64,000 nucleotides of DNA. Source: an uncultured bacterium. Its GTDB lineage: Bacteria > Bacillota > Clostridia > Lachnospirales > Lachnospiraceae. Shown here one piece after another: positions 42,635 through 51,385 of this stretch (positions within the stretch are counted from its first letter, which is position 1; every line of letters starts with the position of its first letter). The stretch is taken from positions 1 to 64,000 of the forward strand of contig CAMXIF010000012.1 of the NCBI GenBank assembly GCA_947243845.1. Direction: 5' to 3'. The notes under the pieces were generated by a model that was given only the letters and a program-made list of their open reading frames with translations, ran no database searches and was not told the origin of the DNA. Both the position numbers and the translations under genes were made by a program.

Positions 42635-42698
42635 ATTAGGAATGGAAAGAACTGATATACTCACGTAGATAATGCTGTTTTAATAAATGTTAATTTGT

Positions 42699-42732
42699 GT
42701 TGCTTACCGCAACGGGATTTCCTTCGTATAAT
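42699..42732 (+). promoter_or_regulatory. Promoter with inverted repeat upstream of XRE gene
   Basis: TATAAT (42727-42732) lies 17 bases after a weak TTACCG -35. GTTGC-TTACC-GCAAC (42699-42713) is an inverted repeat that covers the -35 element. It is a plausible autoregulatory operator for the downstream XRE repressor. Confidence 0.55.
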
Positions 42733-42763
42733 GACATTGAAAAATGAAAGGAGGGCATCCTTA

Positions 42764-43288
42764 ATGCTAAACGAAAACATCAAAGCAATCAGAAAATCCA
42801 AAGGGCTTTCGCAAGAGGAACTTGCTATTAAATTGAATGTGGTGAGGCAAACGATTTCTAAATGGGAACAAGGTCTGTCGGTTCCGGATGCCGATATGCT
42901 GATTTCCATATCAGAAGTATTTGAGACGCCTGTAAGCACACTGCTTGGCGAGAACATTGCCGAGACGAGGGATGATGATCTGAGAGTAATTGCTGAGAAA
43001 CTTGAGGTCATAAACCTGCAGCTTGCGCATGGAAAAACAATGAGACAAAAAACGGTTCATTGGCTCTTTATCTCATTGTGTGCGGTTATAGTGGCTGGTT
43101 TTGCAGTCCTGATCGTATTAAATAGTCCTTACTTGGGTTGGGATTATAGTCATCCCGAAACCGCAGTTGTCGGAGTAGCGTTTCATGCGTTTGAGTGGCT
43201 GTTTATAAGAATAGCACCGTTTGCCTTGATCGGAGCAATCGTTGGCGCTTGCCGGAGTGGTTACAAATGGTACAGAGCACGATTGTAG
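42764..43288 (+). CDS. XRE-family regulator with two C-terminal membrane helices
   Basis: 174 residues from ATG at 42764 (AGGAGG nine bases upstream). The N-terminal helix-turn-helix spans about 5-60: IRKSKGLSQEELAIKLNVVRQTISKWEQGLSVPD. After a short linker two hydrophobic helices lie at about 105-125 and 145-165. Membrane-bound XRE regulators of this layout are common in Clostridia and often respond to membrane or cell-surface signals. It is the last gene of the same-strand island. Confidence 0.88.
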   Translation: MLNENIKAIRKSKGLSQEELAIKLNVVRQTISKWEQGLSVPDADMLISISEVFETPVSTLLGENIAETRDDDLRVIAEKLEVINLQLAHGKTMRQKTVHWLFISLCAVIVAGFAVLIVLNSPYLGWDYSHPETAVVGVAFHAFEWLFIRIAPFALIGAIVGACRSGYKWYRARL

Positions 43289-43320
43289 AGGATGTAAAAC
43301 AATTTCGTAGGTATTTTTAC

Positions 43321-44202
43321 TCAAAACTTGTCCTTCTCAGAAACAGGCTGGATCATGGCTTCCCGAAAAGCTGTAGGAGAGATGCCTTTGACCTTCTTAA
43401 AAGTACGATTAAAGGCAGAAATGCTGGAAAACCCACATTCGAAGGCAATATCAATCATCCTCTTTTTGGGTCCCAGAAACAGTGATTCCGCTTTGTTGAT
43501 CCTCTCCTGGATAAGATAATCGATAAAGGTCATCTGGGTATAATCCTTAAACAAATGAGAGAAGTAGGATTTACTGATGCCGAGCTGATGGGCGACCATA
43601 TCCAGTGTCAGGGGTTTCTCAAAGTTCTGGGAGATATACAGGCAGGCTTGTGCCATAAGTTTGGAGGACTTATACTGTGTGACCGTATAGCCGGGGTCTG
43701 TAGCTTTGTTTGAATGTAAGCAGTATTGTCCAAACAGGGAAAAGAAGGTTAGTAACAGGGAATAAATATTAACTTCAACAAATGGATGTTCCGATTTGCA
43801 AAGAACATCTATTTGTTTTAATGTCAAGACCATTCTGTCATTTTCCACATTACAGGAATCATAGGCGCAGTAGGGCGTTTTCGATAAAACGGGGAGAATA
43901 CGGTTGATCTCACTCATCACGGTAATCAGGCTGATCGGGAACTGAATGATCAGGAAGGATTCTTCGGATACATTTTTAACGGAATGCAGTTCTCCCGGAT
44001 AGACAATGATGAGATCGTTGGACTTTAAGACATACTTATTAAAATTGATGGTAACGGTGTTGCCGTCTTGGAGACTTAAGAGAATTTCCGCGTAAGGATG
44101 CCAATGCATGGTGTCTACATAGTCTGCATAAATTTTTTTGGCGATATTAATTTTTCTGCCTTCCCCAAAGGACAGGTTTTCATAGTATTTATCTAATTGC
44201 AT
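43321..44202 (-). CDS. AraC family transcriptional regulator
   Basis: 293 residues from ATG at 44202 (GGGAG ten bases upstream); GTG at 44238 is an alternative. An N-terminal cupin-like sensor domain (MHWHPYAEILLSLQDG...VYPGELHSV) is followed by two helix-turn-helix units at about 195-285 (LTLDMVAHQLGISKSYFSHLFKDYTQMTFIDYLIQ and MIDIAFECGFSSISAFNRTFKKVKGISPTAFR). It is divergent from the GH43 xylosidase gene and is its likely regulator, sensing a xylo-oligosaccharide or related sugar. Confidence 0.93.
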   Translation of the reverse strand: MQLDKYYENLSFGEGRKINIAKKIYADYVDTMHWHPYAEILLSLQDGNTVTINFNKYVLKSNDLIIVYPGELHSVKNVSEESFLIIQFPISLITVMSEINRILPVLSKTPYCAYDSCNVENDRMVLTLKQIDVLCKSEHPFVEVNIYSLLLTFFSLFGQYCLHSNKATDPGYTVTQYKSSKLMAQACLYISQNFEKPLTLDMVAHQLGISKSYFSHLFKDYTQMTFIDYLIQERINKAESLFLGPKKRMIDIAFECGFSSISAFNRTFKKVKGISPTAFREAMIQPVSEKDKF

Positions 44203-44467
44203 GACAATATGTCTCCCATCATTTTTGCTGTCTTTCACCTATGTGCGAAGAATGAGGTTGCAGCAATTATTTGGTATGCATGATATCTGCGAAAGTTTCA
44301 TAAAGAATATCATTTATATGTTAAAAAAGCAATATATAATACTTCCCGATACAGCGAGGATGGATATTTAGAAAAAGCAAAATCCTCACACATATACAAG
44401 AAGATATGCCCAGCATTAACGGCCCATATTGACTATAATAAAATGTAAAATATTTGGAGGTATATCT

Positions 44468-46084
44468 ATGAAAATTAAAAATCCGGTTCTTTCAGGCTTT
44501 CACGCAGATCCCTCTTTCATTCGGGTGGGAGATACCTATTATATTGCCAGTTCGACTTTTGAATGGTTTCCGGGAATCAGAGTCCATGAATCCAAAGATC
44601 TTGTTCACTGGAATCTGACAACCTCTATTCTTGACCGTATTGAACTGGTGGATATGAAGGGAAATCCCTGTTCCGGCGGTATCTGGGCCCCGGATCTGTC
44701 CTATGCAGACGGGAAATTCTGGTTGGTTTATACAGACATTAAAATTGTGAACGGCGCATTTAAAGACATGTATAATTATCTGACTGTGGCGGAGGATATT
44801 CATGGTCCCTGGAGTGCACCGATTTATTTGAACGGTGTGGGTTTTGACGCATCTTTATTCCATGATGAAGATGGCCGGAAGTATCTGATTCAGCAGACTT
44901 GGGATCATCGGGAGTACCATCATGCATTCCGCGGGCTGACGCTTACGGAATATGACCCGGAGGCGAAACGGCTCAAACCGGAAACGGCAAAAAATGTTTA
45001 TGAGGGAACCAGTGTTAAGTTAGTAGAAGGACCACATCTTTATAAGATTAACGGGTATTACTATATTTTTGCTGCCCAGGGAGGAACCACCTGGAGTCAT
45101 CAGGAGATTGTGGCCAGATCCAGAGAACTGTATGGTCCTTATGAAAGTGAGCCGGACGGCCCTTTTATCACTAATTTTGACACGCCGGATCATTATCTGC
45201 AGAAGCAGGGACACGGCGCGCTGGTGGAGACGCCTTCCGGGGAGTGGTACTATGCCTCCTTATGCGGACGTCCCCTGCATCATCCGACCGAAAATTACCA
45301 TGATCCCAGAGGGTGGTGTACGCTTGGACGTGAGACCAGTATTCAGAAGGTATATTGGGACGAAGCGGGCTGGCCGAGGATTGAGGGCGGACATGGTGGA
45401 CTTGTGGAAGTGGATGCCCCCCAAGATGCGATTGTGACTGAGGCGCCCGAAACCCATGCGGCGTATGATGATTTCATGGCAAAGGAATTGGACGGTGAGT
45501 GGAATACCCTGCGGGTACCCTTTTCAGAACATATGGGCAGTGTTGGCGGAGGCAGCCTTAAGCTGACAGGGCGGGGGTCTTTGTCAAATCGGTTTGACCT
45601 GTCCTTTGTAGCCAGAAGATGGCGGGATTTTATGTTTGCTGCAGTCACCAAAGTAAAATTCGATCCCTATAGCTATCAGGCGATGGCGGGGCTTGCCAAT
45701 TACTATAATAATGAGCATTGGTCGTGGATTTTTATCACCAAAGATGACAATAACAACCGGGTTATTGAAGTGGCGGAGTGTGATAACTGTAAGTACACTT
45801 CCATGCTCAAAGAAGATGCTGTGATCATTCCGCAGGACGTTGAATGGGTCTGGTTTAAGACCGTGGTGGATCATCTGGATTACTGGTATGAGTATTCCTT
45901 CGATGGAGAAGAGTGGCACAGGATTCCTGTAAAGCTGGATGCTATGGTATTGTCCGATGATTACGTGATGTCCCATTACGGCGGATTTTTTACCGGAGCG
46001 TTTGTAGGGCTTGCGGCAGTGGATTATTCCGGTTATGGCTCCGAGGCTGAGTTTGGATTTTTTGAATACCTGGTGAACGGCTAA
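44468..46084 (+). CDS. xynB: Family 43 glycoside hydrolase, beta-xylosidase type
   Basis: 538 residues, cytoplasmic (no signal peptide), ATG with TTTGGAGG upstream. GFHADPSFIRVGDTYYIASSTFEWFPG holds the catalytic base Asp of the five-bladed GH43 propeller. GIWAPDLSYADGKFWLVYTD and the VEGPHLYKINGYYYIFAA block carry the pKa-modulating Asp and the catalytic acid Glu. A C-terminal beta-sandwich (about 330-535) is typical of XynB-type beta-xylosidases. It should release xylose from imported xylo-oligosaccharides. No transporter or xylose isomerase gene is adjacent. Confidence 0.93.
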   Translation: MKIKNPVLSGFHADPSFIRVGDTYYIASSTFEWFPGIRVHESKDLVHWNLTTSILDRIELVDMKGNPCSGGIWAPDLSYADGKFWLVYTDIKIVNGAFKDMYNYLTVAEDIHGPWSAPIYLNGVGFDASLFHDEDGRKYLIQQTWDHREYHHAFRGLTLTEYDPEAKRLKPETAKNVYEGTSVKLVEGPHLYKINGYYYIFAAQGGTTWSHQEIVARSRELYGPYESEPDGPFITNFDTPDHYLQKQGHGALVETPSGEWYYASLCGRPLHHPTENYHDPRGWCTLGRETSIQKVYWDEAGWPRIEGGHGGLVEVDAPQDAIVTEAPETHAAYDDFMAKELDGEWNTLRVPFSEHMGSVGGGSLKLTGRGSLSNRFDLSFVARRWRDFMFAAVTKVKFDPYSYQAMAGLANYYNNEHWSWIFITKDDNNNRVIEVAECDNCKYTSMLKEDAVIIPQDVEWVWFKTVVDHLDYWYEYSFDGEEWHRIPVKLDAMVLSDDYVMSHYGGFFTGAFVGLAAVDYSGYGSEAEFGFFEYLVNG

Positions 46085-47418
46085 CGGTTATTTGATTTGC
46101 GATCCTGAATATACATCAGTATGCAGACGATTGCTAAGATAGCTTCCACAACAGGCTGGGCCGCGATCACGCCATTTAGTTTCCAGAGATAATTCAGGAT
46201 GATCACGCCGGGTATAAACAGGAATGCATTTCTTAACAGGGTAATGGTCAGCGATTTTACTGCTTTGCCTAAAGCCTGAAAATAACTCGTTATGATGTTA
46301 ATGATACCCAGCAAAGGAGCCGACAGACAAAGAACTTTCAAAAAGTATCCTGTCTGCTCGATCAAAGCATTGTTCTGCAGGAATACAGAGGCAAGCGCTT
46401 TTCCCAAAAGAATGAAGGCTGCAGTAAATACCGCACCGATTAGAATACCATACAGCATCGTCCATTTCACAATATCGGACATCCTTTTTTGCTCATTTGC
46501 CCCATAACAATATCCTACTAAAGGGGCAACGCCCTGTGATAATCCTACTGATAATAAAATCGGGATCATATCAAGTTTATAGGCGATTCCATATGATGCT
46601 ACCGAATCGGATCCGTAAATGCCGATATAGTTGTTGAGTACAATGTTGGAAACGCTCATAAGAACTGTAATGAGAGCGCCTGGAATACCGATACTTACGA
46701 CATTGCGTATCATCCTTGCATTGGGTGCAAAATATTTAGGAGCCAATGGTACCAATTGATTTCCCTTGTGTCCTTCATGGATCATGCAGACAATATAATA
46801 TATGGCGGCGCATACAAATCCCAGAGATGTTGCAAGGGCGGCGCCTGCAGTTCCCCATCCTAAGATGGCAATAAATACATAATCCAATACCATATTGATC
46901 ACATTTCCAAGTATCAATCCAATGGTGCCTTCTTTGATCAGGCCGATGGAACGGAACAAATGAACAAACCCGTTTGCAAGCATAATGAAAGGAGCTCCGA
47001 TAAAGATCCATTTCAGATAATCACAGGTATAGGCCATATTGTCTGCATCTGCACCGGATATTCGGGCCAGTGGATGCAGGAATGCCAGTCCCAGAACAAG
47101 AGTGATAATGCCGGCAGCTGTCATTGCATATACGCAGAAGTTCATGGCAGCGCCGGACTCTGTTCTTTTATCTTCTCCCAATAATCTGGCAATAACGCTG
47201 CTGCCTCCCATTCCGAATACACAGGCGATCGACATGATGATCAGCAGTACCGGTGCGCACAGCGTCACCGCAGCGATCGTAGCAGGTTCTTTTGTCAGGG
47301 AAACAAAAAAGGTGTCGGCAATATTATAAATAAGCGTTGTAAGCTGGCCCAGCATAGCAGGCAATCCAACTCGCATGATTGCTTTGGAAATGTTTTTTTC
47401 TTCAAAAACGGACGTCAT
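46081..47418 (-). CDS. MATE family efflux transporter
   Basis: 445 residues from ATG at 47418 (GGGAGG nine bases upstream). Twelve membrane helices are visible, in two halves with VGLPAMLGQLTTLIYNIADTFFVS in the first and SIGIPGALITVLMSVSNIVLNNYIG in the second. It overlaps the 3' end of xynB tail to tail by four bases. It is divergent from a Crp-like regulator at 47504, which probably controls it. The substrate is unknown; it is only distantly similar to the MATE protein at 14464. Confidence 0.93.
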   Translation of the reverse strand: MTSVFEEKNISKAIMRVGLPAMLGQLTTLIYNIADTFFVSLTKEPATIAAVTLCAPVLLIIMSIACVFGMGGSSVIARLLGEDKRTESGAAMNFCVYAMTAAGIITLVLGLAFLHPLARISGADADNMAYTCDYLKWIFIGAPFIMLANGFVHLFRSIGLIKEGTIGLILGNVINMVLDYVFIAILGWGTAGAALATSLGFVCAAIYYIVCMIHEGHKGNQLVPLAPKYFAPNARMIRNVVSIGIPGALITVLMSVSNIVLNNYIGIYGSDSVASYGIAYKLDMIPILLSVGLSQGVAPLVGYCYGANEQKRMSDIVKWTMLYGILIGAVFTAAFILLGKALASVFLQNNALIEQTGYFLKVLCLSAPLLGIINIITSYFQALGKAVKSLTITLLRNAFLFIPGVIILNYLWKLNGVIAAQPVVEAILAIVCILMYIQDRKSNNR

Positions 47419-47503
47419 ATTATCTTTCCTCCCTTGCAATTTTTAGCATTATAATATAAAATAAATCCCAAAAACGAGACAAATGTCCTGTTGGGAGGGG
47501 TTT

Positions 47504-48127
47504 ATGGAAAGAATCTATGATAAAAAGAGAATTGCAGACTGCATTGCCCAAAGTAAATACCATGCTGTGCTTGATTCATTAGCTATAGATTTTTATTTGA
47601 TAAAGTATGAGAAAGGTGAACTGGTATGTTCCCCTTATGAAAGCGAGCTGCTATTTAAGATTGTGGAACAGGGGGCTATAAACATCTATTTTATCCGTGA
47701 TGATGGCACCCGTTATTCCTTGTCAAACGGAACCACGGATTACTTTCTGGGAGACATGGAACTCTTTTATCCTCCAAACGGTAATATTTATGCTGAGGCG
47801 GCCGAAAGTCTGGTCTGCATTTCGTTTTCCATTGAGAAGCACAGGGAAACCCTTCTTTGCAATAATAGGTTTTTGCAGCTTATTTGCAGCAGTCTGTCAG
47901 CCAAAATCGGATCAATGACTACCATGGATGCCGCTCCTGCGTCCCTTACGGAGCGCGTAGTGTCCTATATGAAGTATAAATGCAGTGATGGAACCTTAAA
48001 GGGAATAGAGCAGGCGGCCTTTCATCTTCATTGCAGTGCAAGACAGCTTCAAAGAATTTTAAATCAATGTGAAAGTGCCGGATCAGTCAGGAAAATTGGG
48101 AAAGGGACATATAAACTTTTGCAGTAA
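47504..48127 (+). CDS. Crp/Fnr-like transcriptional regulator
   Basis: 207 residues from ATG at 47504 (GGGAGGGG upstream). The N-terminal half is a cyclic-nucleotide-binding-like beta barrel (YEKGELVCSPYESELLFKIVEQGAINIYFIRDDGTRYSL...FLGDMELF). The C-terminal helix-turn-helix spans about 160-205 (IEQAAFHLHCSARQLQRILNQCESAGSV). No cysteine cluster for oxygen sensing is present. It faces the MATE gene head to head, with 85 bases between starts. Confidence 0.85.
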   Translation: MERIYDKKRIADCIAQSKYHAVLDSLAIDFYLIKYEKGELVCSPYESELLFKIVEQGAINIYFIRDDGTRYSLSNGTTDYFLGDMELFYPPNGNIYAEAAESLVCISFSIEKHRETLLCNNRFLQLICSSLSAKIGSMTTMDAAPASLTERVVSYMKYKCSDGTLKGIEQAAFHLHCSARQLQRILNQCESAGSVRKIGKGTYKLLQ

Positions 48128-48278
48128 AATCCACAGGCTGCGAAAATGCAAGGCATGTAGCTGTTGTAATAGAGTTAGATGTGAGAAAAAGATATGGTTT
48201 GTGCCGGGAAGAAGAACAAATTGACAATCACAAACTATGTGTGTTAGTCTATTAAAAGATTTGGTAGGAGGATTTAGT

Positions 48279-48317
48279 ATGTTAATTGTTGTTGTAACGG
48301 AGAAAATTGCAAAATAA
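48279..48317 (+). CDS. Leader peptide MLIVVVTEKIAK
   Basis: A 12-codon ORF with TAGGAGG seven bases upstream, ending TAA, stands alone in the leader. The I-V-V-V stretch near the N-terminus recalls the IAVV/IFVI stall motifs of erm leader peptides, which arrest ribosomes in the presence of macrolides. Stalling here could free the antiterminator at 48402. This is inference from layout and short motif similarity; the peptide is too short for homology. Confidence 0.5.
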   Translation: MLIVVVTEKIAK

Positions 48318-48437
48318 ATATTGCAGGAAGAACCTGAGTGTGACACTCGGAGTCTGCCCGTATGTTGTCAGTGTGAACTGTCAGCATCTTCGCCTTACAA
48401 CTGCTTTATAATATGGTATTTATTTTCAAAAAGTATG

Positions 48438-48470
48438 AAAGCATGACGGCATGGTTGTGCTTTTTCTTTT
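48438..48470 (+). terminator. First leader terminator
   Basis: AAAGCATGAC (48438-48447) pairs with GTTGTGCTTT (48454-48463), including G-T wobbles, then TTCTTTTT. It lies about 185 bases ahead of the ABC ATPase start and would block read-through unless antiterminated. Confidence 0.7.
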
Positions 48471-48504
48471 TGAAAGGGAAGATTCGCTATAGAAAGATGA
48501 TAGA

Positions 48505-48545
48505 CCATGGTAGCATTGCTTGTCGGGCTGCCATGGCCTTTTTCG
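48505..48545 (+). terminator. Second leader terminator
   Basis: CCATGGTAGC (48505-48514) pairs with GCTGCCATGG (48527-48536) with one wobble and is followed by CCTTTTT. A weaker CCTGC/GCGGG hairpin with TTTTT lies at about 48549-48574. Tandem terminators inside a leader are unusual. Confidence 0.6.
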
Positions 48546-48654
48546 TATCCTGCGAAGCCAGCAGCGGGTTTTTGTAAGGTTTCAGGATTCTCTGTTTAGT
48601 GACAGAGAGCAAAGAGTAAAACAAAAATTATTATTAGAGAGAGGAACCAAATAC

Positions 48655-49650
48655 ATGAATGATATCGTAATCCATACAGAGAATTTAGTAAAAACCTATC
48701 GAAGATACAAGAAGGCAGAAGGACTCTGGGGCAGTATAGCCAGTCTCTGGAAACGAAACTATGAAGAAAAGACTGCGGTAAACCGCATGGATTTATCTGT
48801 CAGGGAAGGCGAGTTTATCGGACTGATCGGTCCTAACGGCGCCGGAAAGACCACACTAATCAAGATGTTGACGGGAATTATTGCGCCTACGGACGGGAAG
48901 ATTGATGTGCTTGGATATTATCCGAACGATCTGCAAAACGAATTTAAGAAACAGTATGCCGTAGTGATGGGACAGAAGAGCCAGCTGTTTTTTGAACTTA
49001 CCGTCAATGATACCCTGCGTCTGTTTAAGGAGATTTATGAGATTTCAGAGCAGGAATTTCAGAGGAACAAACATTATTTCGTAAAGCTGTTTGGCGTTGA
49101 GGAATTGATGGATGTGCAGGTCAGGACACTGTCGTTGGGTGAAAGGATGAAGATGGAGTTGATTGTTGCCTTACTGCATAATCCCAGGATTCTGTTTCTG
49201 GATGAGCCAACGATTGGTTTGGATGCGGTGGCAGCGAAACAGATTCGCGCCTTTTTAAAGGAAATCAATGAGAAAAACGGTACGACCATTCTTCTGACTT
49301 CACATTATATGGAAGATATTCAGGTGTTATGTCAGAGAACGGTTGTCGTCAACCATGGTGTGAAGATTTATGATGGTTCCACAGAGGAACTGTTTGACAG
49401 ATATCAGAAGAATAAAAGGATTATTGCATCCTTCGGGAAACCGATGAGAAAACTCCTTCTGGAAACAAAGGATGCCCGGTTGGCGGAAGATACACCCTAC
49501 AAAAAAGTATATGAGGTGCCCAGGGAGTCGGCCAGATGGTTATTGGCAGAGTTGATGAAATATGAGCCAGGAGATATTGTGGTGGAAGAAGAGGAGATTG
49601 GCGTCATTGCAGAGCGGATTTATCAGGAAGGGAGTGAATATCTTGGGTAA
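48655..49650 (+). CDS. ABC transporter ATP-binding protein
   Basis: 331 residues from ATG at 48655; the open frame begins at 48520 within the leader hairpins. Walker A is GPNGAGKTT, the signature is TLSLGERMKMEL (LSGGQ degenerated to LSLGE) and Walker B is ILFLDEPTIGLD, followed by the switch His in LLTSH. A C-terminal extension (about 245-331) is typical of exporters paired with ABC-2 family permeases. It overlaps the first permease gene by 8 bases. Confidence 0.93.
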   Translation: MNDIVIHTENLVKTYRRYKKAEGLWGSIASLWKRNYEEKTAVNRMDLSVREGEFIGLIGPNGAGKTTLIKMLTGIIAPTDGKIDVLGYYPNDLQNEFKKQYAVVMGQKSQLFFELTVNDTLRLFKEIYEISEQEFQRNKHYFVKLFGVEELMDVQVRTLSLGERMKMELIVALLHNPRILFLDEPTIGLDAVAAKQIRAFLKEINEKNGTTILLTSHYMEDIQVLCQRTVVVNHGVKIYDGSTEELFDRYQKNKRIIASFGKPMRKLLLETKDARLAEDTPYKKVYEVPRESARWLLAELMKYEPGDIVVEEEEIGVIAERIYQEGSEYLG

Positions 49651-50437
49651 ATATCTTGAAGTTACCAAAACATATATGAAGACACAGCTGGTATGGAGAG
49701 CCGATGTGATATTGAATATGGTTTTTACGGTCACCAAAATTATTTTTGCCTATCTTTTATGGAAGATGGTTTTTCAACAGAGAGAAATGGTGGGAGAATT
49801 TACATTTCATGGCATGATGTCATATTATATCATCAGTTCGTTTTTGTCACAATTGGAGATGTCAGAGGGAATCGGCAGAGAGATTCATGAGAGGATACGC
49901 AATGGCACATTTTCCAAATATTTAATCATACCGGTTGGGATAGAGAAGTATTTTATGGCCATGGAACTGGGAATTGTCCTGTTTTATGTGGTATTTGATT
50001 TTATCGCCGCTATGGTGTGGGTCTTTATATTCCGGATTCAGTTTGTGTTTGCTGCGGACAACGGGGTGATTGTATGTGCGGTGGTAATGGCGGTTCTGGG
50101 CATGGTTTTTATGGTACAGTTACATTATTTTCTGGGGTTGTTAACGTTAAAATATCAGGGGATTGGCACCTTCTTGATGATTAAAAATAACCTGATGGCG
50201 CTCGTCACAGGTACGATCATTCCGCTTGCGCTATTTCCGGAAGGGATTGTAAAGATGATGCGGCTGCTGCCTTTTTATTATGTCATATATCTTCCGGCTA
50301 TGTTATTGAGCGGAAAGTGTGAGGAGGAAGCCTGGACGGGACTGGCGGCGATCGTCTGCTGGTGTCTTGTCATGCAGTTTATCATCCATGGTACCTGGAA
50401 GAAATATCTGAGAAAGTATGACGGGGTGGGAATATGA
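49643..50437 (+). CDS. ABC-2 family transporter permease
   Basis: 264 residues from TTG at 49643 (GGGAG eight bases upstream), overlapping the ATPase stop. Six membrane helices are visible, with a cytoplasmic N-terminal segment starting GKYLEVTKTYMKTQLVWRADVIL, typical of DUF990-type (ABC2_membrane_6) permeases. With the next gene it would form a heterodimeric export channel. The substrate is unknown; the family includes putative antibiotic and peptide exporters. Confidence 0.88.
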   Translation: MGKYLEVTKTYMKTQLVWRADVILNMVFTVTKIIFAYLLWKMVFQQREMVGEFTFHGMMSYYIISSFLSQLEMSEGIGREIHERIRNGTFSKYLIIPVGIEKYFMAMELGIVLFYVVFDFIAAMVWVFIFRIQFVFAADNGVIVCAVVMAVLGMVFMVQLHYFLGLLTLKYQGIGTFLMIKNNLMALVTGTIIPLALFPEGIVKMMRLLPFYYVIYLPAMLLSGKCEEEAWTGLAAIVCWCLVMQFIIHGTWKKYLRKYDGVGI

Positions 50438-51294
50438 AGAAAAATGATAAGAGAAGCGGGAAGAAGGCAAAAACAGATATAAATGTAAATAGGAAGAGAA
50501 CTATAAAGAAAAACATGTGTGTGCTGCGGGAATTGTTTTATTTGCGGATGCATGGGCTGATGGTGTTCCGACTGGATTTTTTGGCACCTTTCTTTGTTGA
50601 CGGTTCTCTGTTCGTGATCCAGTTATTGGCATTTGGGGCGGTCTACAGCCATGTGGATGTCATCGGAGGCTGGGGAAGGGGTGAGATGATACTGTATATT
50701 GGGACCTTTTCCCTGCTAAACGCCGTAAATATGACAGTCTATTTCTTTGGTGTCAACAGCATACCCTATAAAGTCAGGTCGGGGGAGTTGGATCTGTATT
50801 TATCAAAACCTGTCAGCCCTTTGTTTCGCCTGACTTTTGAGAATATCAGTCCGGGTTCTGTGCCCCTGATTCTGATGAGCCTCTGTATCGTGGCGTATGG
50901 GATCTGTACATTGCGTATGCCGCTTACGCTGCCGGTAGTTATCAGCTACGGTTTTTGGGTACTTGTGATGACTGTCCTGTATTATGAACTGGAAGTGGTC
51001 ATCCGATCCGTTTCTTTATATGTGGTATCCATGGCTCGTCTGGAACAGATTGAGGAGGCTGGCCTTGAACTGTGCATGAAGTTGCCGGGAATTGCCTTTT
51101 ATGGTGTGTATAAGGTGATTTTTTATCTGATTCTGCCGTATGGGATTATGGCCACCCTGCCGGTGCAGAGCATGATAGGGGAAATGAATCTGCAGACAGC
51201 TGCCTATGGAATCGGGGTGGTGGCTCTGTTTACCGCAGTCACGGCAGCTTTGTGGACGCAGGGACTAAAGCATTATAACAGTGCAAGCTCATAA
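50434..51294 (+). CDS. ABC-2 family transporter permease, second subunit
   Basis: 286 residues, ATGA overlap with the previous gene. A basic N-terminal extension of about 28 residues precedes the conserved VLRELFYLRMHGLMVFRLDFLAPFF start, so translation could also begin further in. Six helices follow, with SGELDLYLSKPVSPLFR between helices 2 and 3, the conserved loop of this family. It is the last gene of the exporter operon. Confidence 0.86.
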   Translation: MKKNDKRSGKKAKTDINVNRKRTIKKNMCVLRELFYLRMHGLMVFRLDFLAPFFVDGSLFVIQLLAFGAVYSHVDVIGGWGRGEMILYIGTFSLLNAVNMTVYFFGVNSIPYKVRSGELDLYLSKPVSPLFRLTFENISPGSVPLILMSLCIVAYGICTLRMPLTLPVVISYGFWVLVMTVLYYELEVVIRSVSLYVVSMARLEQIEEAGLELCMKLPGIAFYGVYKVIFYLILPYGIMATLPVQSMIGEMNLQTAAYGIGVVALFTAVTAALWTQGLKHYNSASS

Positions 51295-51314
51295 ATCCTA
51301 TTCTTCCATGGATT

Positions 51315-51340
51315 AAGAAATGGGGCGGAAAATCCGCCCC
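51315..51340 (-). terminator. Terminator of typA
   Basis: GGGGCGGA pairs with TCCGCCCC over a 3-base loop. T-rich sequence follows on the minus strand. It may also stop the plus-strand exporter transcript, but the plus tail is poor. Confidence 0.75.
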
Positions 51341-51385
51341 ACTGTTAAGTTCGCACTTAGAATAGCGAAACACTCACTTATAGAG

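Larger units (their letters stand above)
32643..43288 (+). other. AT-rich accessory island of same-strand small genes
   Basis: About twenty short genes, nearly all monocistronic with gaps of 0-215 bases, run in one direction. They encode unrelated functions: acetyltransferases, kinases, redox, HD, SUKH, a SEDS-like protein, DUFs and a regulator. Base composition is visibly more AT-rich than the flanks, most clearly at 35.0-36.0 kb. Related CGGRATTTGGAGG-like leaders recur at 34522, 35059, 37115, 38929, 40324, 40763 and 41464. No recombinase, transposase or attachment site is visible, so the build-up mechanism is unknown. Confidence 0.6.
48221..48654 (+). promoter_or_regulatory. Structured leader region of the ABC exporter operon
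   Basis: TTGACA at 48221 with a weak -10 near 48245 opens a leader of about 400 bases. It contains a 12-codon ORF with a strong ribosome site, a CTGAGTG/CACTCGG hairpin (about 48333-48350), a TGCTTTATA (48402-48410) that can pair with TATGAAAGCA (48434-48443), and two terminator-like hairpins. The alternative pairing overlaps the first terminator arm, as in attenuators. Confidence 0.6.

Noticed and set aside
33300-43288. Classical integron cassette array
   Set aside because: No integrase gene, no paired RYYYAAC/GTTRRRY attC hairpins could be traced; only the leader motif repeats, so the claim is limited to cassette-like.
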